A stretch of DNA of 25,148 bases from DASQHM01 sp035632095 (GCA_035632095.1 DASQHM010000012.1:1-25148); one strand, 5' to 3'. Counted from the first letter of the stretch, positions 7,468 through 16,668 are shown. The notes: generated by a model not told the origin, from the letters alone. A program made the numbers and translations.

Positions 7468-9354
7468 ATGCTCGCAGCCATGCGCAAGGGCGCCGGGACC
7501 TGGGTCGCACGCATCTTCCTTTTTGTCCTGGTCTTAAGCTTCGGCGTCTGGGGCGTCGGCGACTTCATTCGCGGCGCCCGCGAAGTCGATGTGGCGACCG
7601 TGGGCAGCACGAAGATCTCAGCCAGCACCTTCGAGGCGCAATTCCGCCACGAGCTGCAGTTGATGCAGCAGCAGCTCCGCGGCGCGATCGACACCGAACA
7701 GGCCAAGAAGCTCGGCATGGTGGATACGTCGCTGCGCCAAATGATCGCACGATCGTTGATCGATCAAGACGCGGCCAGGATGCGCCTCGCGGTGAGCAAC
7801 CAGGTCGTGGCGGAGGAAATCCGCAGCAATCCGGCCTTCCGGGATTCGCTCGGCAAGTTCGACAGGTTCACCTTCGAGCGCGCGATCGCCAGCCAAGGCT
7901 GGAACGAGGCGACTTTCGCCAACGTGGTGCGGAGCGACTTTGCGCGCGGCGCCATCGCCGGCGGCCTCACCGCGGGCTTCAACACGGCGCCGGCGAGCAT
8001 TGTCGACGCGCTCTACGGTTACCGCGACGAGCGCCGCGTCGCGGAAATCATAGCGATCAAGCCCGATGCGCTCGGCGCCGTCGCCGATGCGGACGCCGCG
8101 ACTTTGGATGCCTATTACAAGGCCCATGTGAAAGAGTTCATGGCGCCCGAATATCGCGCGCTCCACTACATCAGCCTGACGCCGGACGCGGTGGTCGGCG
8201 AGGTGCAGGTTTCGGACGCCGACATCAAGGACGAGTACGAAGCCGAAAAGGACAAGTTGAACATCCCGGAAAAGCGCAGTGTCGAGCAGATCATCTTGGC
8301 GGATGAGGCCGCCGCCAAGGCGGCCTACGACAAGCTGCGCGGCGGCATGACCTTTGCCGCCGTGGCGGAGCAAACCCTGAAGCAGCAGCCGACCAGCCTC
8401 GGCAGCGTTACGCAATCGCAGCTTCCGCCGGAGCTCGGCGCAGCGGCATTCAAACTCGGCAACGGCGAGGTCACCGCGCCCCTGAAGGACGCTTTCGGCT
8501 GGCACATCGCGCACGTGACCGCGATCGAGCCAGGCGTCACGCAAAGCCTCGATTCGGTGAAAGAGAAGCTTCGCAGCAGTCTTGCGCTCCGTGGCGCCGC
8601 GGATGTGGCATACCGCAAGTTCAATGCGATCCAGGATGAGCTCGCGGGCGGCGCGACCTTGGAACAGGCCGCCGACAAGGTGAAGCTCAAGGTCGCCGCC
8701 GTGCCGGCCGTCGACGCTCAAGGGCAGGACGAGGCGGGGCACAAGATCGCGAACCTGCCGGCGGCGGAGAATTTTCTGCAGAGCGTGTTCGAGGCCCCCG
8801 TGGGAGGCGATCCGCAAACGCTCGATAGCGGCGAGGGCAACTATTTCGTGTTCCGGGTCGACAGCTCGACGCCGCCGGCCGAGCGCCCCCTCGCCGCCGT
8901 CCGCGACAAGGTGATGGCGGCGTGGAAGACGGAAGCCGGCAGCAAGGCCGCAACCGTCAAGGCGAAGGAAATCGCCGACAAGCTGCGCGCCGGCGGCGAC
9001 ATGGCTGGACTCGCCAAGTCCGTCGGCACGTCTGTGCTCACCACCAAGCCGATGACCCGGGCGGGAGACGACGCCGACGCGACTGTCTCGCCGCAACTGC
9101 TCGCGGCCCTCTTCAAGGCGAAACAGGGCGACGTGGTCACGGCCGGCCTCGGCGCCGAAGCGGGCGAGGCCGGAGAAACTGTCGCTCGCCTCGCCAAGAT
9201 CGTGCCGGCCCAACCGGACGCCAAGGCGCGCGAACAACTGACGCGCCAGATCGGCAACGCCATGGCCAACGACGTCGCCGGCGAATACCAGGCGGCGTTG
9301 GAAAAGGAGCTCGGCGTCACGATCAATCGCGACGTTCTCGACAAGCTGTTCTGA
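7468..9354 (+). CDS. ppiD: Peptidyl-prolyl cis-trans isomerase D (SurA-N/PpiC domains, membrane-anchored)
   Basis: PpiD is a periplasmic chaperone, anchored in the inner membrane near the Sec translocon, that helps newly exported proteins fold. The 628-residue protein has a short basic N-terminus (MLAAMRKGAG), one membrane helix at about residues 12-32, a SurA-N-like helical region (about 36-200) and a PpiC/parvulin-like domain at about 265-360, where RSVEQIIL and FGWHIAHV mark the ends of the fold. The long C-terminal region, rich in Ala and Lys, resembles that of other PpiD proteins. The ATG at 7468 is chosen since MLxxxRKGAGTWVA is the usual family start; ATG at 7480 is possible. trpE begins four bases after the stop. 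SecG lies in the same window, but a functional tie between the two is only inferred. Confidence 0.93.
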   Translation: MLAAMRKGAGTWVARIFLFVLVLSFGVWGVGDFIRGAREVDVATVGSTKISASTFEAQFRHELQLMQQQLRGAIDTEQAKKLGMVDTSLRQMIARSLIDQDAARMRLAVSNQVVAEEIRSNPAFRDSLGKFDRFTFERAIASQGWNEATFANVVRSDFARGAIAGGLTAGFNTAPASIVDALYGYRDERRVAEIIAIKPDALGAVADADAATLDAYYKAHVKEFMAPEYRALHYISLTPDAVVGEVQVSDADIKDEYEAEKDKLNIPEKRSVEQIILADEAAAKAAYDKLRGGMTFAAVAEQTLKQQPTSLGSVTQSQLPPELGAAAFKLGNGEVTAPLKDAFGWHIAHVTAIEPGVTQSLDSVKEKLRSSLALRGAADVAYRKFNAIQDELAGGATLEQAADKVKLKVAAVPAVDAQGQDEAGHKIANLPAAENFLQSVFEAPVGGDPQTLDSGEGNYFVFRVDSSTPPAERPLAAVRDKVMAAWKTEAGSKAATVKAKEIADKLRAGGDMAGLAKSVGTSVLTTKPMTRAGDDADATVSPQLLAALFKAKQGDVVTAGLGAEAGEAGETVARLAKIVPAQPDAKAREQLTRQIGNAMANDVAGEYQAALEKELGVTINRDVLDKLF

Positions 9355-9358
9355 TTCG

Positions 9359-10876
9359 ATGAGCACGCAGCCCGACTTTGCGACCTTCGCGAAGCGCTAC
9401 GATGCGGGCCAGGCGCAGGTGCTTTGGACTACGCTCGTCGCCGACCTCGAGACGCCGGTCTCAGCCATGCTCAAGCTCGCGGACGGCCGCCCCAACAGCT
9501 TCCTCCTGGAATCGGTCGAGGGCGGCGCGGTGCGCGGGCGCTATTCGATCATCGGCATGAAGCCTGACCTGATCTGGCGTTGCCGCGGCAACAAGGCCGA
9601 GATCAATCGCCGCGCGCGATATGACCTCAATGCGTTCGAGCCGTGCGACGCCGGCGCGCTCGCTGCGTTGAAGTCGCTGGTCAACGAAAGTCGCATCGAT
9701 CTTCCCGCGGCATTGCCGCCGATGGCCGCCGGCCTGGTCGGCTACCTCGGATACGACATGGTGCGGCTGATCGAACGCATCCCCGATGCGAAGCCCGATC
9801 CGCTGCAATTGCCGGACAGCATTCTCGTGCGCCCGACCGTCATGGCGATCTTCGATTCGGTTCTCGATTTGATGACCGTGGTGACGCCCGTGCGCACCGA
9901 AGCGGGCCGCGATGCGCGCGCGGCCTACGCGCTGGCCGGAGAACGGTTGGCCGACATCGTGTCCGACCTCGGGCGTTCGCTGCCTTATGGCCGCGAGCGC
10001 ATGGAAGACGTCGAGCCCCTGCCGGAGCCCTCGTCCAACACCACCCAGGCCGAGTACCACGACATGGTGCGCCGCTCGAAGGAATACATCGCCGCGGGCG
10101 ACGTGTTTCAGGTGGTGCCGTCGCAACGCTTCTCGTTGCCGTTCCGCCTGCCGCCATTCTCGCTCTACCGGGCGCTTCGCCGCACCAATCCGTCGCCTTT
10201 CATGTATTTCCTGAATTTCGGCGACTTCGCCGTGGTCGGATCGAGTCCGGAAATCCTGGTTCGTCTGCGCGACGGCATCGTCACGGTCCGGCCCATCGCC
10301 GGAACGCGCAAACGCGGCGCCACGCCGGCGGAGGACGAGACACTGGCCCAGGACCTGCTCTCCGATCCGAAGGAGTTGGCGGAGCATCTCATGCTGCTCG
10401 ACCTCGGACGCAACGACGTCGGCCGCGTCGCAAAGATCGGCAGCGTCCGCGTGACCGAGCGGAACACCATCGAGCGGTACAGCCACGTCATGCATATCGT
10501 CTCGAACGTCGAGGGTGAGATCGATCCGCGGCACGACGCCCTCGATGCGCTGTTCGCCGGATTTCCGGCCGGCACCGTTTCCGGCGCGCCGAAGGTGCGG
10601 GCCATGGAGATCATCGAGGAGCTGGAGAAGGAGCGCCGCGGTCTTTATGCGGGCGGCATCGGCTATTTCTCGGCCAGCGGCGCGATGGATACCTGCATCG
10701 TGCTGCGCACGGCGGTGATCAAGGACGGCACCATGTATGTCCAGGCCGGCGGGGGCGTGGTCGCCGACAGCGACCCGGAGTCGGAATATCAGGAGACGGT
10801 CAGCAAGGCCCGCGCGCTGGTCCGCGCGGCGGAGGAAGCGGTGCGGTTCGCCGCGACCGGCGGCGGAAACCGCTAA
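9359..10876 (+). CDS. trpE: Anthranilate synthase component I
   Basis: TrpE makes anthranilate from chorismate with ammonia supplied by TrpG; it is the first step of tryptophan synthesis and normally carries feedback inhibition by tryptophan. The 505-residue protein has the N-terminal regulatory part with LLESVEGG (about 49-56), which corresponds to the tryptophan-binding element, and a chorismate-binding domain with SSPEILVRL, PIAGTRKRGA, LDLGRNDVGRVA, RYSHVMHIVS and GTVSGAPKVRAMEI. The alanine in PIAGT favours TrpE over PabB, which has lysine there. No ribosome site precedes the ATG, which lies four bases after the ppiD stop, so coupling to ppiD is likely. trpG, trpD and trpC resume only at 23033. 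Confidence 0.97.
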   Translation: MSTQPDFATFAKRYDAGQAQVLWTTLVADLETPVSAMLKLADGRPNSFLLESVEGGAVRGRYSIIGMKPDLIWRCRGNKAEINRRARYDLNAFEPCDAGALAALKSLVNESRIDLPAALPPMAAGLVGYLGYDMVRLIERIPDAKPDPLQLPDSILVRPTVMAIFDSVLDLMTVVTPVRTEAGRDARAAYALAGERLADIVSDLGRSLPYGRERMEDVEPLPEPSSNTTQAEYHDMVRRSKEYIAAGDVFQVVPSQRFSLPFRLPPFSLYRALRRTNPSPFMYFLNFGDFAVVGSSPEILVRLRDGIVTVRPIAGTRKRGATPAEDETLAQDLLSDPKELAEHLMLLDLGRNDVGRVAKIGSVRVTERNTIERYSHVMHIVSNVEGEIDPRHDALDALFAGFPAGTVSGAPKVRAMEIIEELEKERRGLYAGGIGYFSASGAMDTCIVLRTAVIKDGTMYVQAGGGVVADSDPESEYQETVSKARALVRAAEEAVRFAATGGGNR

Positions 10877-10892
10877 GCGCCCGGCGGCGCTT
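10875..10892. terminator. Hairpin between convergent trpE and hydrolase genes
   Basis: AAGCGCC (10875-10881), loop CGGC and GGCGCTT (10886-10892) form a perfect 7-base stem that overlaps both stop codons. No run of T follows on either strand, so it is a weak intrinsic terminator at best; it may serve both convergent transcripts or protect their 3' ends. Confidence 0.4.
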
Positions 10893-11743
10893 CATTTCGT
10901 GAGCGGCGCGGTCGCCTCGATCCAGTCCGATATGAAATTCACCACATCAAGCTCGATGCCGGCGTAGCCGTGGGCGGCATAGGCCTCGCAAGGGTCCCCG
11001 TGGCCGGTTTCGGCTGCGGTGAAAAGCTTCACTTCGACCTTCGGCGCCGCGGTCAGGCGGGACTTGATTTCCGAGGCGCCTTCGGCCGGACTGACGACGC
11101 AAGAATCGCGCTGATGGGCCACCACAAGCGTCGGCACGCGAATGTTCTTCAACGGAAAATCGAGAACGGTCTGGGTGGTCAGCTTGGATCTTCGGGTGAT
11201 ACTGGAGGTAAGGACCAGTCCGTCAGGCCCGCCTTTTTCCAGCAACGCGCCGTTGACGGCCGATATGGTCCCATTGCTCGTGCCGATCAGCCAGACCGGC
11301 AAATCGGCTTGCGAGCGCATGTAGGCGATGACCGCCGCGATATCGGCCGCGTGCTCGTTGCTGGAACGGAAGGTCCGGCCGTAGCCGGCCAATTTGTCGG
11401 ACGGCGCGTCCGGCACGGCAACCAGCATGCGATGCCCGGCCAGGCGATTGCGGATGCGCAGCAGAAAGTTGCCGCCGATCCAATCCGGCCCGCGCGCCTT
11501 CAAATCCATGGTGCCGTCGCCGCCGACGAACAGGATCACGATTGCCACCGGCGCCTTGTCGACCGGGCGAACGATCACGAAATCATCGGTGACGCCGGGC
11601 CGGGTCGGAATTGTCACAAGTTCACTTTTCGGTTTCGGCGGCGGTCCGGCGTCTTCCGCCGCCGCGGCCGAACCGATGGCCAAGGCGATCAACGCCGCGC
11701 CACAAAGGCGAACGAGATTCCGCGCCGCCTCGAAACAGCTCAT
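10892..11743 (-). CDS. Exported alpha/beta hydrolase of unknown substrate
   Basis: This 283-residue protein has a signal peptide (about 1-29, hydrophobic core LCGAALIALAIG, ending SAAAAED), so it should act in the periplasm. The alpha/beta hydrolase fold is supported by a GGDG oxyanion-type turn (74-77), nucleophile Ser156 in the elbow GTSNG, an acid at Asp213 in HQRDSC, and a likely catalytic His258 in AAHGYAGIE. Cys215 and Cys252 could form a disulfide beside the active site. The ATG at 11743 is used because the signal peptide begins just after it. It follows the amidase stop by 16 bases on the same strand, so the two hydrolases are probably cotranscribed. Esterase or peptidase activity cannot be told apart. 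Confidence 0.82.
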   Translation of the reverse strand: MSCFEAARNLVRLCGAALIALAIGSAAAAEDAGPPPKPKSELVTIPTRPGVTDDFVIVRPVDKAPVAIVILFVGGDGTMDLKARGPDWIGGNFLLRIRNRLAGHRMLVAVPDAPSDKLAGYGRTFRSSNEHAADIAAVIAYMRSQADLPVWLIGTSNGTISAVNGALLEKGGPDGLVLTSSITRRSKLTTQTVLDFPLKNIRVPTLVVAHQRDSCVVSPAEGASEIKSRLTAAPKVEVKLFTAAETGHGDPCEAYAAHGYAGIELDVVNFISDWIEATAPLTK

Positions 11744-11759
11744 GGCCCCGGCTCGCCGG

Positions 11760-13214
11760 TCAGTTGTACCCGGGTGGCGGGGTAAATCCACCGATCTCGC
11801 GCGCCGCCAGGCGCGCGAATTCGATCGTGGTGCGATCGCCGAGTTCGGGTCCGATGATCTGCAATCCGACCGGCAGCTTGCCGGGCGTAAGCCCCGCCGG
11901 CGCCACAGTCGAGGGCAGATACACCAAGCCCGACAGGCCGGCCCAGAACAATTGGTCCCAGTAAGGCACGTCCTTGCCGTTGACCTTCAAGGTTCGCGGA
12001 CCGCTGGTCGGGCTGTGATCGTGCGGGAACGCCGGCACCGCCGCCATGGGCGTCAACACCACGTCGTAGTCGCGGAAAAATTCGTGCCAGGCCCAGCGCA
12101 GCTTGGTCCGCATTTCGTTTTCGGCGATCCAGTCGCGATGATAGAGCGTCGTGGCGCGAACGATCATGGCGCCTTGGCTGCGGTCGTCGGGCGACAGTTT
12201 GGCGAGTTCCGCCTTGGCTCTTTCGAAGGCTTCGATGGGCGAGCGCGACGTGACGACGCCGAGCATCAACTTGAGGAACGTCTCGTGTGCACGCCGCGCG
12301 TCGAATTTCGGACGCGCCTTGTCGTCGATCTTTGCGCCCGCCTTGGCAAGTTTGTCGATCGCGCCCTGCAGACGGTCTGTGACGCTGCGGTCCACCTCGC
12401 ACACCGGATCGCTGAGCCAAACGGCGCAGCGGAAGTCCTTGAGCGAGGTTTTGTGCGGCGCCGGCAGGTCGAGCCGCCATCCCGGTTCCTGGATGAGGTC
12501 GGGTCCGGCGATGCAATCCAAGGTCAGCGCCAGGTCTTCGGCGCTGCGCGCCAACGGGCCGACAACCGAGATATCCGCCATGGTCAGCACGCCCATGATG
12601 GCGTGCCCGCGCATCGGCACGATTCCCCAGGTCGGCTTGTGGCCGTAAACACCACAGAAGTGCGAAGGATTGCGGATCGAACCGCCGATGTCGCTGCCGG
12701 CTTCCAGGCCGGTCAATCCGGCCGCGAGCGCCGCGGCGCTGCCGCCGGACGAGCCGCCGGGAATGCGGGACACGTCCCAGGGATTGTTCGTGGTGCCGTA
12801 GACGTCGTTGTAACTCTGAAAATCGCCGAGCAGCAGCGGCACGTTGGTCTTGCCGAAGATGACGGCGCCGGCCGCATTGAGCCGATCGACCACAACCGCA
12901 TTCGACTTGGCTATCGCATCCTTCAGGGCGGGAACGCCCCACGTGGTCGGCAGGCCGGCGACGTCGTAGGACTCTTTCACGGTCATCGGCACGCCATGAA
13001 GCGGCCCCCAACGCTCGCCGCGCGCGAGCGCCGCATCGGCTTCCTTGGCGCGCTTGCGCGCTTCGCCGCGTCGTTCGGCGATGATGGCGTTCAGCTTCGG
13101 ATTGTATTTGTCGACACGCGCCAGATAGTGGTCGAGCAGCTCGACGGCTCCGACCTTCTTGCTTGCGACCTTCTCGGCCAGTTCCTTGGCGCTCAGAAAT
13201 GCGAGTTCGCTCAC
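11760..13214 (-). CDS. Amidase signature family protein
   Basis: This is a 484-residue enzyme expected to hydrolyse carboxamides in the cytoplasm. The catalytic triad of the family is complete: Lys80 in MTVKESYDVAG, cis-Ser155 in PGGSSGGSAAA, and nucleophile Ser179 in GSDIGGSIRNP. The 24-residue spacing between the two serines matches fatty acid amide hydrolase (217 and 241). The start is a GTG at 13214 with GGGAGG five bases before it. There is no gatB or gatA-like context, so it is not the GatA subunit of the tRNA amidotransferase; the substrate is unknown. The exported hydrolase gene follows 16 bases downstream. Confidence 0.92.
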   Translation of the reverse strand: MSELAFLSAKELAEKVASKKVGAVELLDHYLARVDKYNPKLNAIIAERRGEARKRAKEADAALARGERWGPLHGVPMTVKESYDVAGLPTTWGVPALKDAIAKSNAVVVDRLNAAGAVIFGKTNVPLLLGDFQSYNDVYGTTNNPWDVSRIPGGSSGGSAAALAAGLTGLEAGSDIGGSIRNPSHFCGVYGHKPTWGIVPMRGHAIMGVLTMADISVVGPLARSAEDLALTLDCIAGPDLIQEPGWRLDLPAPHKTSLKDFRCAVWLSDPVCEVDRSVTDRLQGAIDKLAKAGAKIDDKARPKFDARRAHETFLKLMLGVVTSRSPIEAFERAKAELAKLSPDDRSQGAMIVRATTLYHRDWIAENEMRTKLRWAWHEFFRDYDVVLTPMAAVPAFPHDHSPTSGPRTLKVNGKDVPYWDQLFWAGLSGLVYLPSTVAPAGLTPGKLPVGLQIIGPELGDRTTIEFARLAAREIGGFTPPPGYN

Positions 13215-13284
13215 CGCTGCCTCCCTGCCCTTTCAGGGAAGGCTAGCGAATGCGGTGCCGCCGCGCTACTGCCGCGAGAACAGG

Positions 13285-14340
13285 CTAACCATTCGCCGAA
13301 CGCACGGCGATGGCGGTCACCGGCACCAGCACAAATCCCTTCGATGGCAAAGTCGGCAGCCACTTTTCCAGAGCATCGAGCGTGCCGTCGTGCGGATGAC
13401 CGATGGCGATGGCATAACCGCGGTGCCGCGCCACGCCTTCGGCGATCGCCAACTGCCGGGCAACTTTGTCGGCGCGGTCGTCGTTGTCGAGAAACACATC
13501 CCGGGTCGCGGTCGGGACGGCGAGCCGGCGCGCCAATCCGGCGCCGACGCTGTCAGGCGACGTCCGTGAATCGAGGAACATGAGTCCCCGCCCCTTGATC
13601 TGCTCGAGCAGCGGTTCCATGAGCGTGGCGCTGGCGGTGAAGCGGCTGCCCATATGGTTGTTGACGCCGACGTAGCCGCCGAAGCGATCCAGGTTCCAAT
13701 TCACACGTCGTTCAAGCTCGGCGCGATCCAAATTGGTCAGCAGCGCATTCGGTCCGGGATCGTTGTGCGCCAGGTCGTCCGGCTGCATCGGCATATGGAC
13801 CAGGATCTCGTGGCCGGCGGCGCGCGCGTGTTCGACTTGCTGGGCGACGTCGTCGGGATACGGCAGATAGGCCAACGTCACCTGCGGCGGCAACGCGACC
13901 GCCCGCAGCGAGCGCCGGCGGTCGACGCCCACGTCATCGATCACAATGGCGATCTGCGGCCGTCCATCGAAGGCCGGCTCGGCGATGGCGTAGCGGCGCC
14001 AGGCCAGTTCGTCGGCGGGCGGCGCGGCGGCATGAGGTTGCGATTGAGCCTGGGGTTCGGGCGGCGCCGGCATCGGCGGCGGCGCGGATTCATGGGTCCA
14101 TGACGGCGCCGGCGCAATGCTCGATGACTGTGCTTGTGGCGGACGCGGCTTTTCGACTGCGATGCCGGCGCCGCCCGCTTCGCCACGAACGGGATGCTTC
14201 GGCAACGGCCGCAACGCCAAGCCGATCGCAATGCCCACTGCCAGCAGCAGCGCAGCCCCCGCCGCAAGCCGCCCGCGGCGCGACAGCATCGCATACCGCT
14301 TCGTCCAGCTCTTGCGCCTGGCCGTTTTCCGTTTCGCCAC
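13285..14340 (-). CDS. Divergent polysaccharide deacetylase family protein (YibQ-like)
   Basis: This 351-residue protein has a basic N-terminus, one membrane helix at about residues 25-43, a Pro/Ala/Gln-rich linker (about 64-110) and a periplasmic NodB-like domain from about 127. Catalytic and metal-site candidates of the divergent polysaccharide deacetylase family are present: Asp135 and Asp136 in AIVIDDVG, His183 in LVHMPMQP, His229 in GVNNHMGSRF, and His315 and His317 in AIGHPHDGT. It probably trims or modifies a cell-envelope glycan. The start is a GTG at 14340 with GGAG eight bases upstream. In many proteobacteria this gene sits beside envC- or ctpA-type genes; here it follows the copper ATPase by 83 bases, and a shared role is not evident. 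Confidence 0.88.
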   Translation of the reverse strand: MAKRKTARRKSWTKRYAMLSRRGRLAAGAALLLAVGIAIGLALRPLPKHPVRGEAGGAGIAVEKPRPPQAQSSSIAPAPSWTHESAPPPMPAPPEPQAQSQPHAAAPPADELAWRRYAIAEPAFDGRPQIAIVIDDVGVDRRRSLRAVALPPQVTLAYLPYPDDVAQQVEHARAAGHEILVHMPMQPDDLAHNDPGPNALLTNLDRAELERRVNWNLDRFGGYVGVNNHMGSRFTASATLMEPLLEQIKGRGLMFLDSRTSPDSVGAGLARRLAVPTATRDVFLDNDDRADKVARQLAIAEGVARHRGYAIAIGHPHDGTLDALEKWLPTLPSKGFVLVPVTAIAVRSANG

Positions 14341-14423
14341 GCCGCATGCTCCGAAAGTGCCCGAATCGCTCTCGAATCGAGTGCCTTCTCATAGCGCCGC
14401 GGCGCCGGCGCGGCAACCCGCGA

Positions 14424-16631
14424 TCAGCGCGGGCGCCAGCGGCGCAGCAGCAGGGCGTTGGAAATCACGCTCACGGACGAGAGCGCCATGGCGGCGCCGG
14501 AGATCACCGGGCTCAGCAGGCCGAAGGCGGCAAGCGGCACGCCGATCATGTTGTACGCGAATGCCCAAAACAGGTTCTGGCGTATTTTCCGGTACGTGGC
14601 GCGGCTGACGAGAATGGCATCGGCCACAAGTGCCGGATCGCCGCCCATGAGAGCAATGCCGGCAGCCTGCATGGCGACGTCGGTACCACCGCCCATGGCG
14701 ACGCCCACGTCGGCGGCGGCAAGCGCCGGCGCATCGTTCACGCCATCGCCGACCATGGCGACGCGACGGCCTTGGGCGCGAAGCAAGGATATTTCCGCTG
14801 CCTTATCCGAGGGCAGCACGCCCGCCTTGACGTCCTCGATTCCGATCTGCCGCGCGACCGCGGCAGCGGTGCGCGCATCGTCACCGGTCAACAGCATGGT
14901 GCCGATGCGCATGGCCCGAAGGCGGCTTATTGCTTGCGAAGCGTTCGCTTTGACCGGATCGGCCACGGCAATGGCTCCGAGCAACCGGGCGGGCGCGTGC
15001 TCTGCCACCCACATGACCGTGCGCCCCTCCGCCTCGAGCGCCGCAACGCGGTCGTCGAGCGCCGCGATGTCGACGCCCCGCTCCCGCATCAATCGGCGAT
15101 TGCCGATGACGACGTTGCGGCCGGCGACCACGGCGCTGAGCCCCCGGCCCGGCAGACTGCGAAATTCCTGTGATGGCGGCGCCGTGAGCCCCGCCGCCCG
15201 AGCGATGACCGCATGGGCGAGCGGATGCTCGCTGCCGCGTTGCGCAGCGGCCGCGATGGTGAGCACATCGATTTCGTTCGCGCCGGGCGCCGTCAGCACG
15301 TCGGTGGCGACGGGATGGCCTTCGGTGAGCGTGCCGGTCTTGTCGAACACCACCATGTCGATTGCCTGCGCCTGCTCCAGGGCGGCAGCGTCGCGAATGA
15401 GTATGCCGTGGCGCGCGGCGACCCCCGTGCCGGCCATGATTGCCGCCGGCGTTGCGAGGCCGAGGGCACAGGGGCACGCGATGATCAGCACCGACACGGC
15501 CGCGATCAAACCCGCGGAAGGATCGTCGGCAATCATCCACCAGCCGAGAAATGCCGCCATGCCGATCGCCAGAACGACCGGCACGAAGATTGCGCTGACC
15601 CGATCCACCAGGCGCTGCACCGGCGGCTTCTCGGCTTGCGCCTGCTCCACCAGCGCGACGATGCGAGCCAGGGTGGACGCCTCGCCGACGGCTGTCGTTC
15701 GAACGTGCAGCAGCCCGCCGCCGTTGAGCGAACCGCCTGTCGCTTTGTCGCCCGGTCCACGCTCGACCGGCACGCTTTCGCCGGTGAGCAGACTTTCGTC
15801 GATGGCGCTCGCACCCTCGACGATCCGGCCATCCACCGGCAAGCGTTCGCCCGGCCGAACGACAACCACATCGCCGACCGCGACGGCAGCCACGGCGACA
15901 TCAATCTCGCGGCCGTCCTTCAGGACGCGCGCGCGCTCTGGCCGAAGCGACAAGAGCGAGCGCATGAGCCCGGCCGTTGACCGCTTGGCGCGCGCTTCGA
16001 GCCATTTGCCAAGCACGACCAACGCCACCACGACGGCGGACGCCTCAAAATAAGCATGACCAGGCATGGCCCGCGTCGTCGCAAGCCACAGACTGTAAAA
16101 GTAGGCGGCCGACGTACCCAGCGCGATCAGCAGATCCATATTGCCGGTGCCGGCGCGCAGCGCCTTGAACGCGGCGATGTAGAACCGTCCGCCAACGATG
16201 AACTGCAGCACGCTTGCCAGGGCAACGGCGACACTCAGGGGCAGGCGAAAGGCGAAACCGAGCCAGGCCGAGAGCATTTCGGCGACGAAGGGTGCGGCAA
16301 GTACCATCGCCGCCGCCGTCATCAGATCCTGCCGGTGCGCCGCGGCCGCTTCGGCCGCGGCAATGCGTTTGTCGCGGTCCGCGTCGCCGGTGAGCAGATC
16401 GGCGCCGTAACCGGCGCGTTCCACCGCATCGATCATGTGGACGGCATCCGTGCGCGCCGGATCGAAGGTCACGTCGGCCCGCTCGGTTGCAAGGTTGACG
16501 CTTGCGGCCACGCCCGGCAGCGCGCTCAACGCGCGCTCGACCCGTCCGGCACAGGTGGCGCAGGTCATGCCCTCGATCTTGAAGGCCAAATGACGCGACG
16601 GAGGACTAGGCGCCGAGGTAACGGTGCTCAT
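14424..16631 (-). CDS. copA: Copper-translocating P-type ATPase (P1B-1)
   Basis: This inner-membrane pump uses ATP to export Cu(I) from the cytoplasm. Numbered from the upstream ATG at 16640 (738 residues), it has one N-terminal heavy-metal domain with GMTCATC (Cys27, Cys30), the actuator TGES (286-289), the ion-site Cys-Pro-Cys (389-391), phosphorylated Asp433 in DKTGTLT, the HP motif (472-473) and GDGVNDAP (631-638). Tyr696-Asn697 and MxxSS (718-722) in the last helices mark Cu(I) rather than Zn or Cd specificity. The start is given as the ATG at 16631, because a CueR-like promoter overlaps the ATG at 16640 and would put the transcript start at 16631. No cueR, chaperone or oxidase gene is nearby. 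Confidence 0.95.
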   Translation of the reverse strand: MSTVTSAPSPPSRHLAFKIEGMTCATCAGRVERALSALPGVAASVNLATERADVTFDPARTDAVHMIDAVERAGYGADLLTGDADRDKRIAAAEAAAAHRQDLMTAAAMVLAAPFVAEMLSAWLGFAFRLPLSVAVALASVLQFIVGGRFYIAAFKALRAGTGNMDLLIALGTSAAYFYSLWLATTRAMPGHAYFEASAVVVALVVLGKWLEARAKRSTAGLMRSLLSLRPERARVLKDGREIDVAVAAVAVGDVVVVRPGERLPVDGRIVEGASAIDESLLTGESVPVERGPGDKATGGSLNGGGLLHVRTTAVGEASTLARIVALVEQAQAEKPPVQRLVDRVSAIFVPVVLAIGMAAFLGWWMIADDPSAGLIAAVSVLIIACPCALGLATPAAIMAGTGVAARHGILIRDAAALEQAQAIDMVVFDKTGTLTEGHPVATDVLTAPGANEIDVLTIAAAAQRGSEHPLAHAVIARAAGLTAPPSQEFRSLPGRGLSAVVAGRNVVIGNRRLMRERGVDIAALDDRVAALEAEGRTVMWVAEHAPARLLGAIAVADPVKANASQAISRLRAMRIGTMLLTGDDARTAAAVARQIGIEDVKAGVLPSDKAAEISLLRAQGRRVAMVGDGVNDAPALAAADVGVAMGGGTDVAMQAAGIALMGGDPALVADAILVSRATYRKIRQNLFWAFAYNMIGVPLAAFGLLSPVISGAAMALSSVSVISNALLLRRWRPR

Positions 16632-16637
16632 ACCCCG

Positions 16638-16668
16638 CATATGTGGCTTTCAGCCACCGGAAGGTCAA
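16638..16668 (-). promoter_or_regulatory. Candidate CueR/MerR-type promoter of copA
   Basis: On the minus strand TTGACC (16668-16663) and CATATG (16643-16638) are separated by 19 bases, the over-long spacer typical of MerR-family activation. The first ten bases, TTGACCTTCC, and the central GCTG match the E. coli copA promoter as I recall it. The right half of the dyad is degraded, and instead GTGGCT-GAA-AGCCAC makes a second inverted repeat. The -10 is weak. Confidence 0.45.

Noticed and set aside
7618..9366. Long minus-strand frame (582 codons) opposite ppiD
   Set aside because: It mirrors a well-supported coding sequence and shows no domain; its length follows from codon bias in the real gene.
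11394..13583. Very long plus-strand open frame (729 codons) across the hydrolase and amidase genes
   Set aside because: It is antisense to two genes with clear catalytic motifs, has Arg/His/Gly-rich low-complexity composition typical of shadow frames in GC-rich DNA, and resembles no protein family.
14394..14405. GCGCCGCGGCGC palindrome between copA and the deacetylase gene
   Set aside because: A 12-base GC-only palindrome is easily met by chance in this DNA and has no T-run or promoter context.
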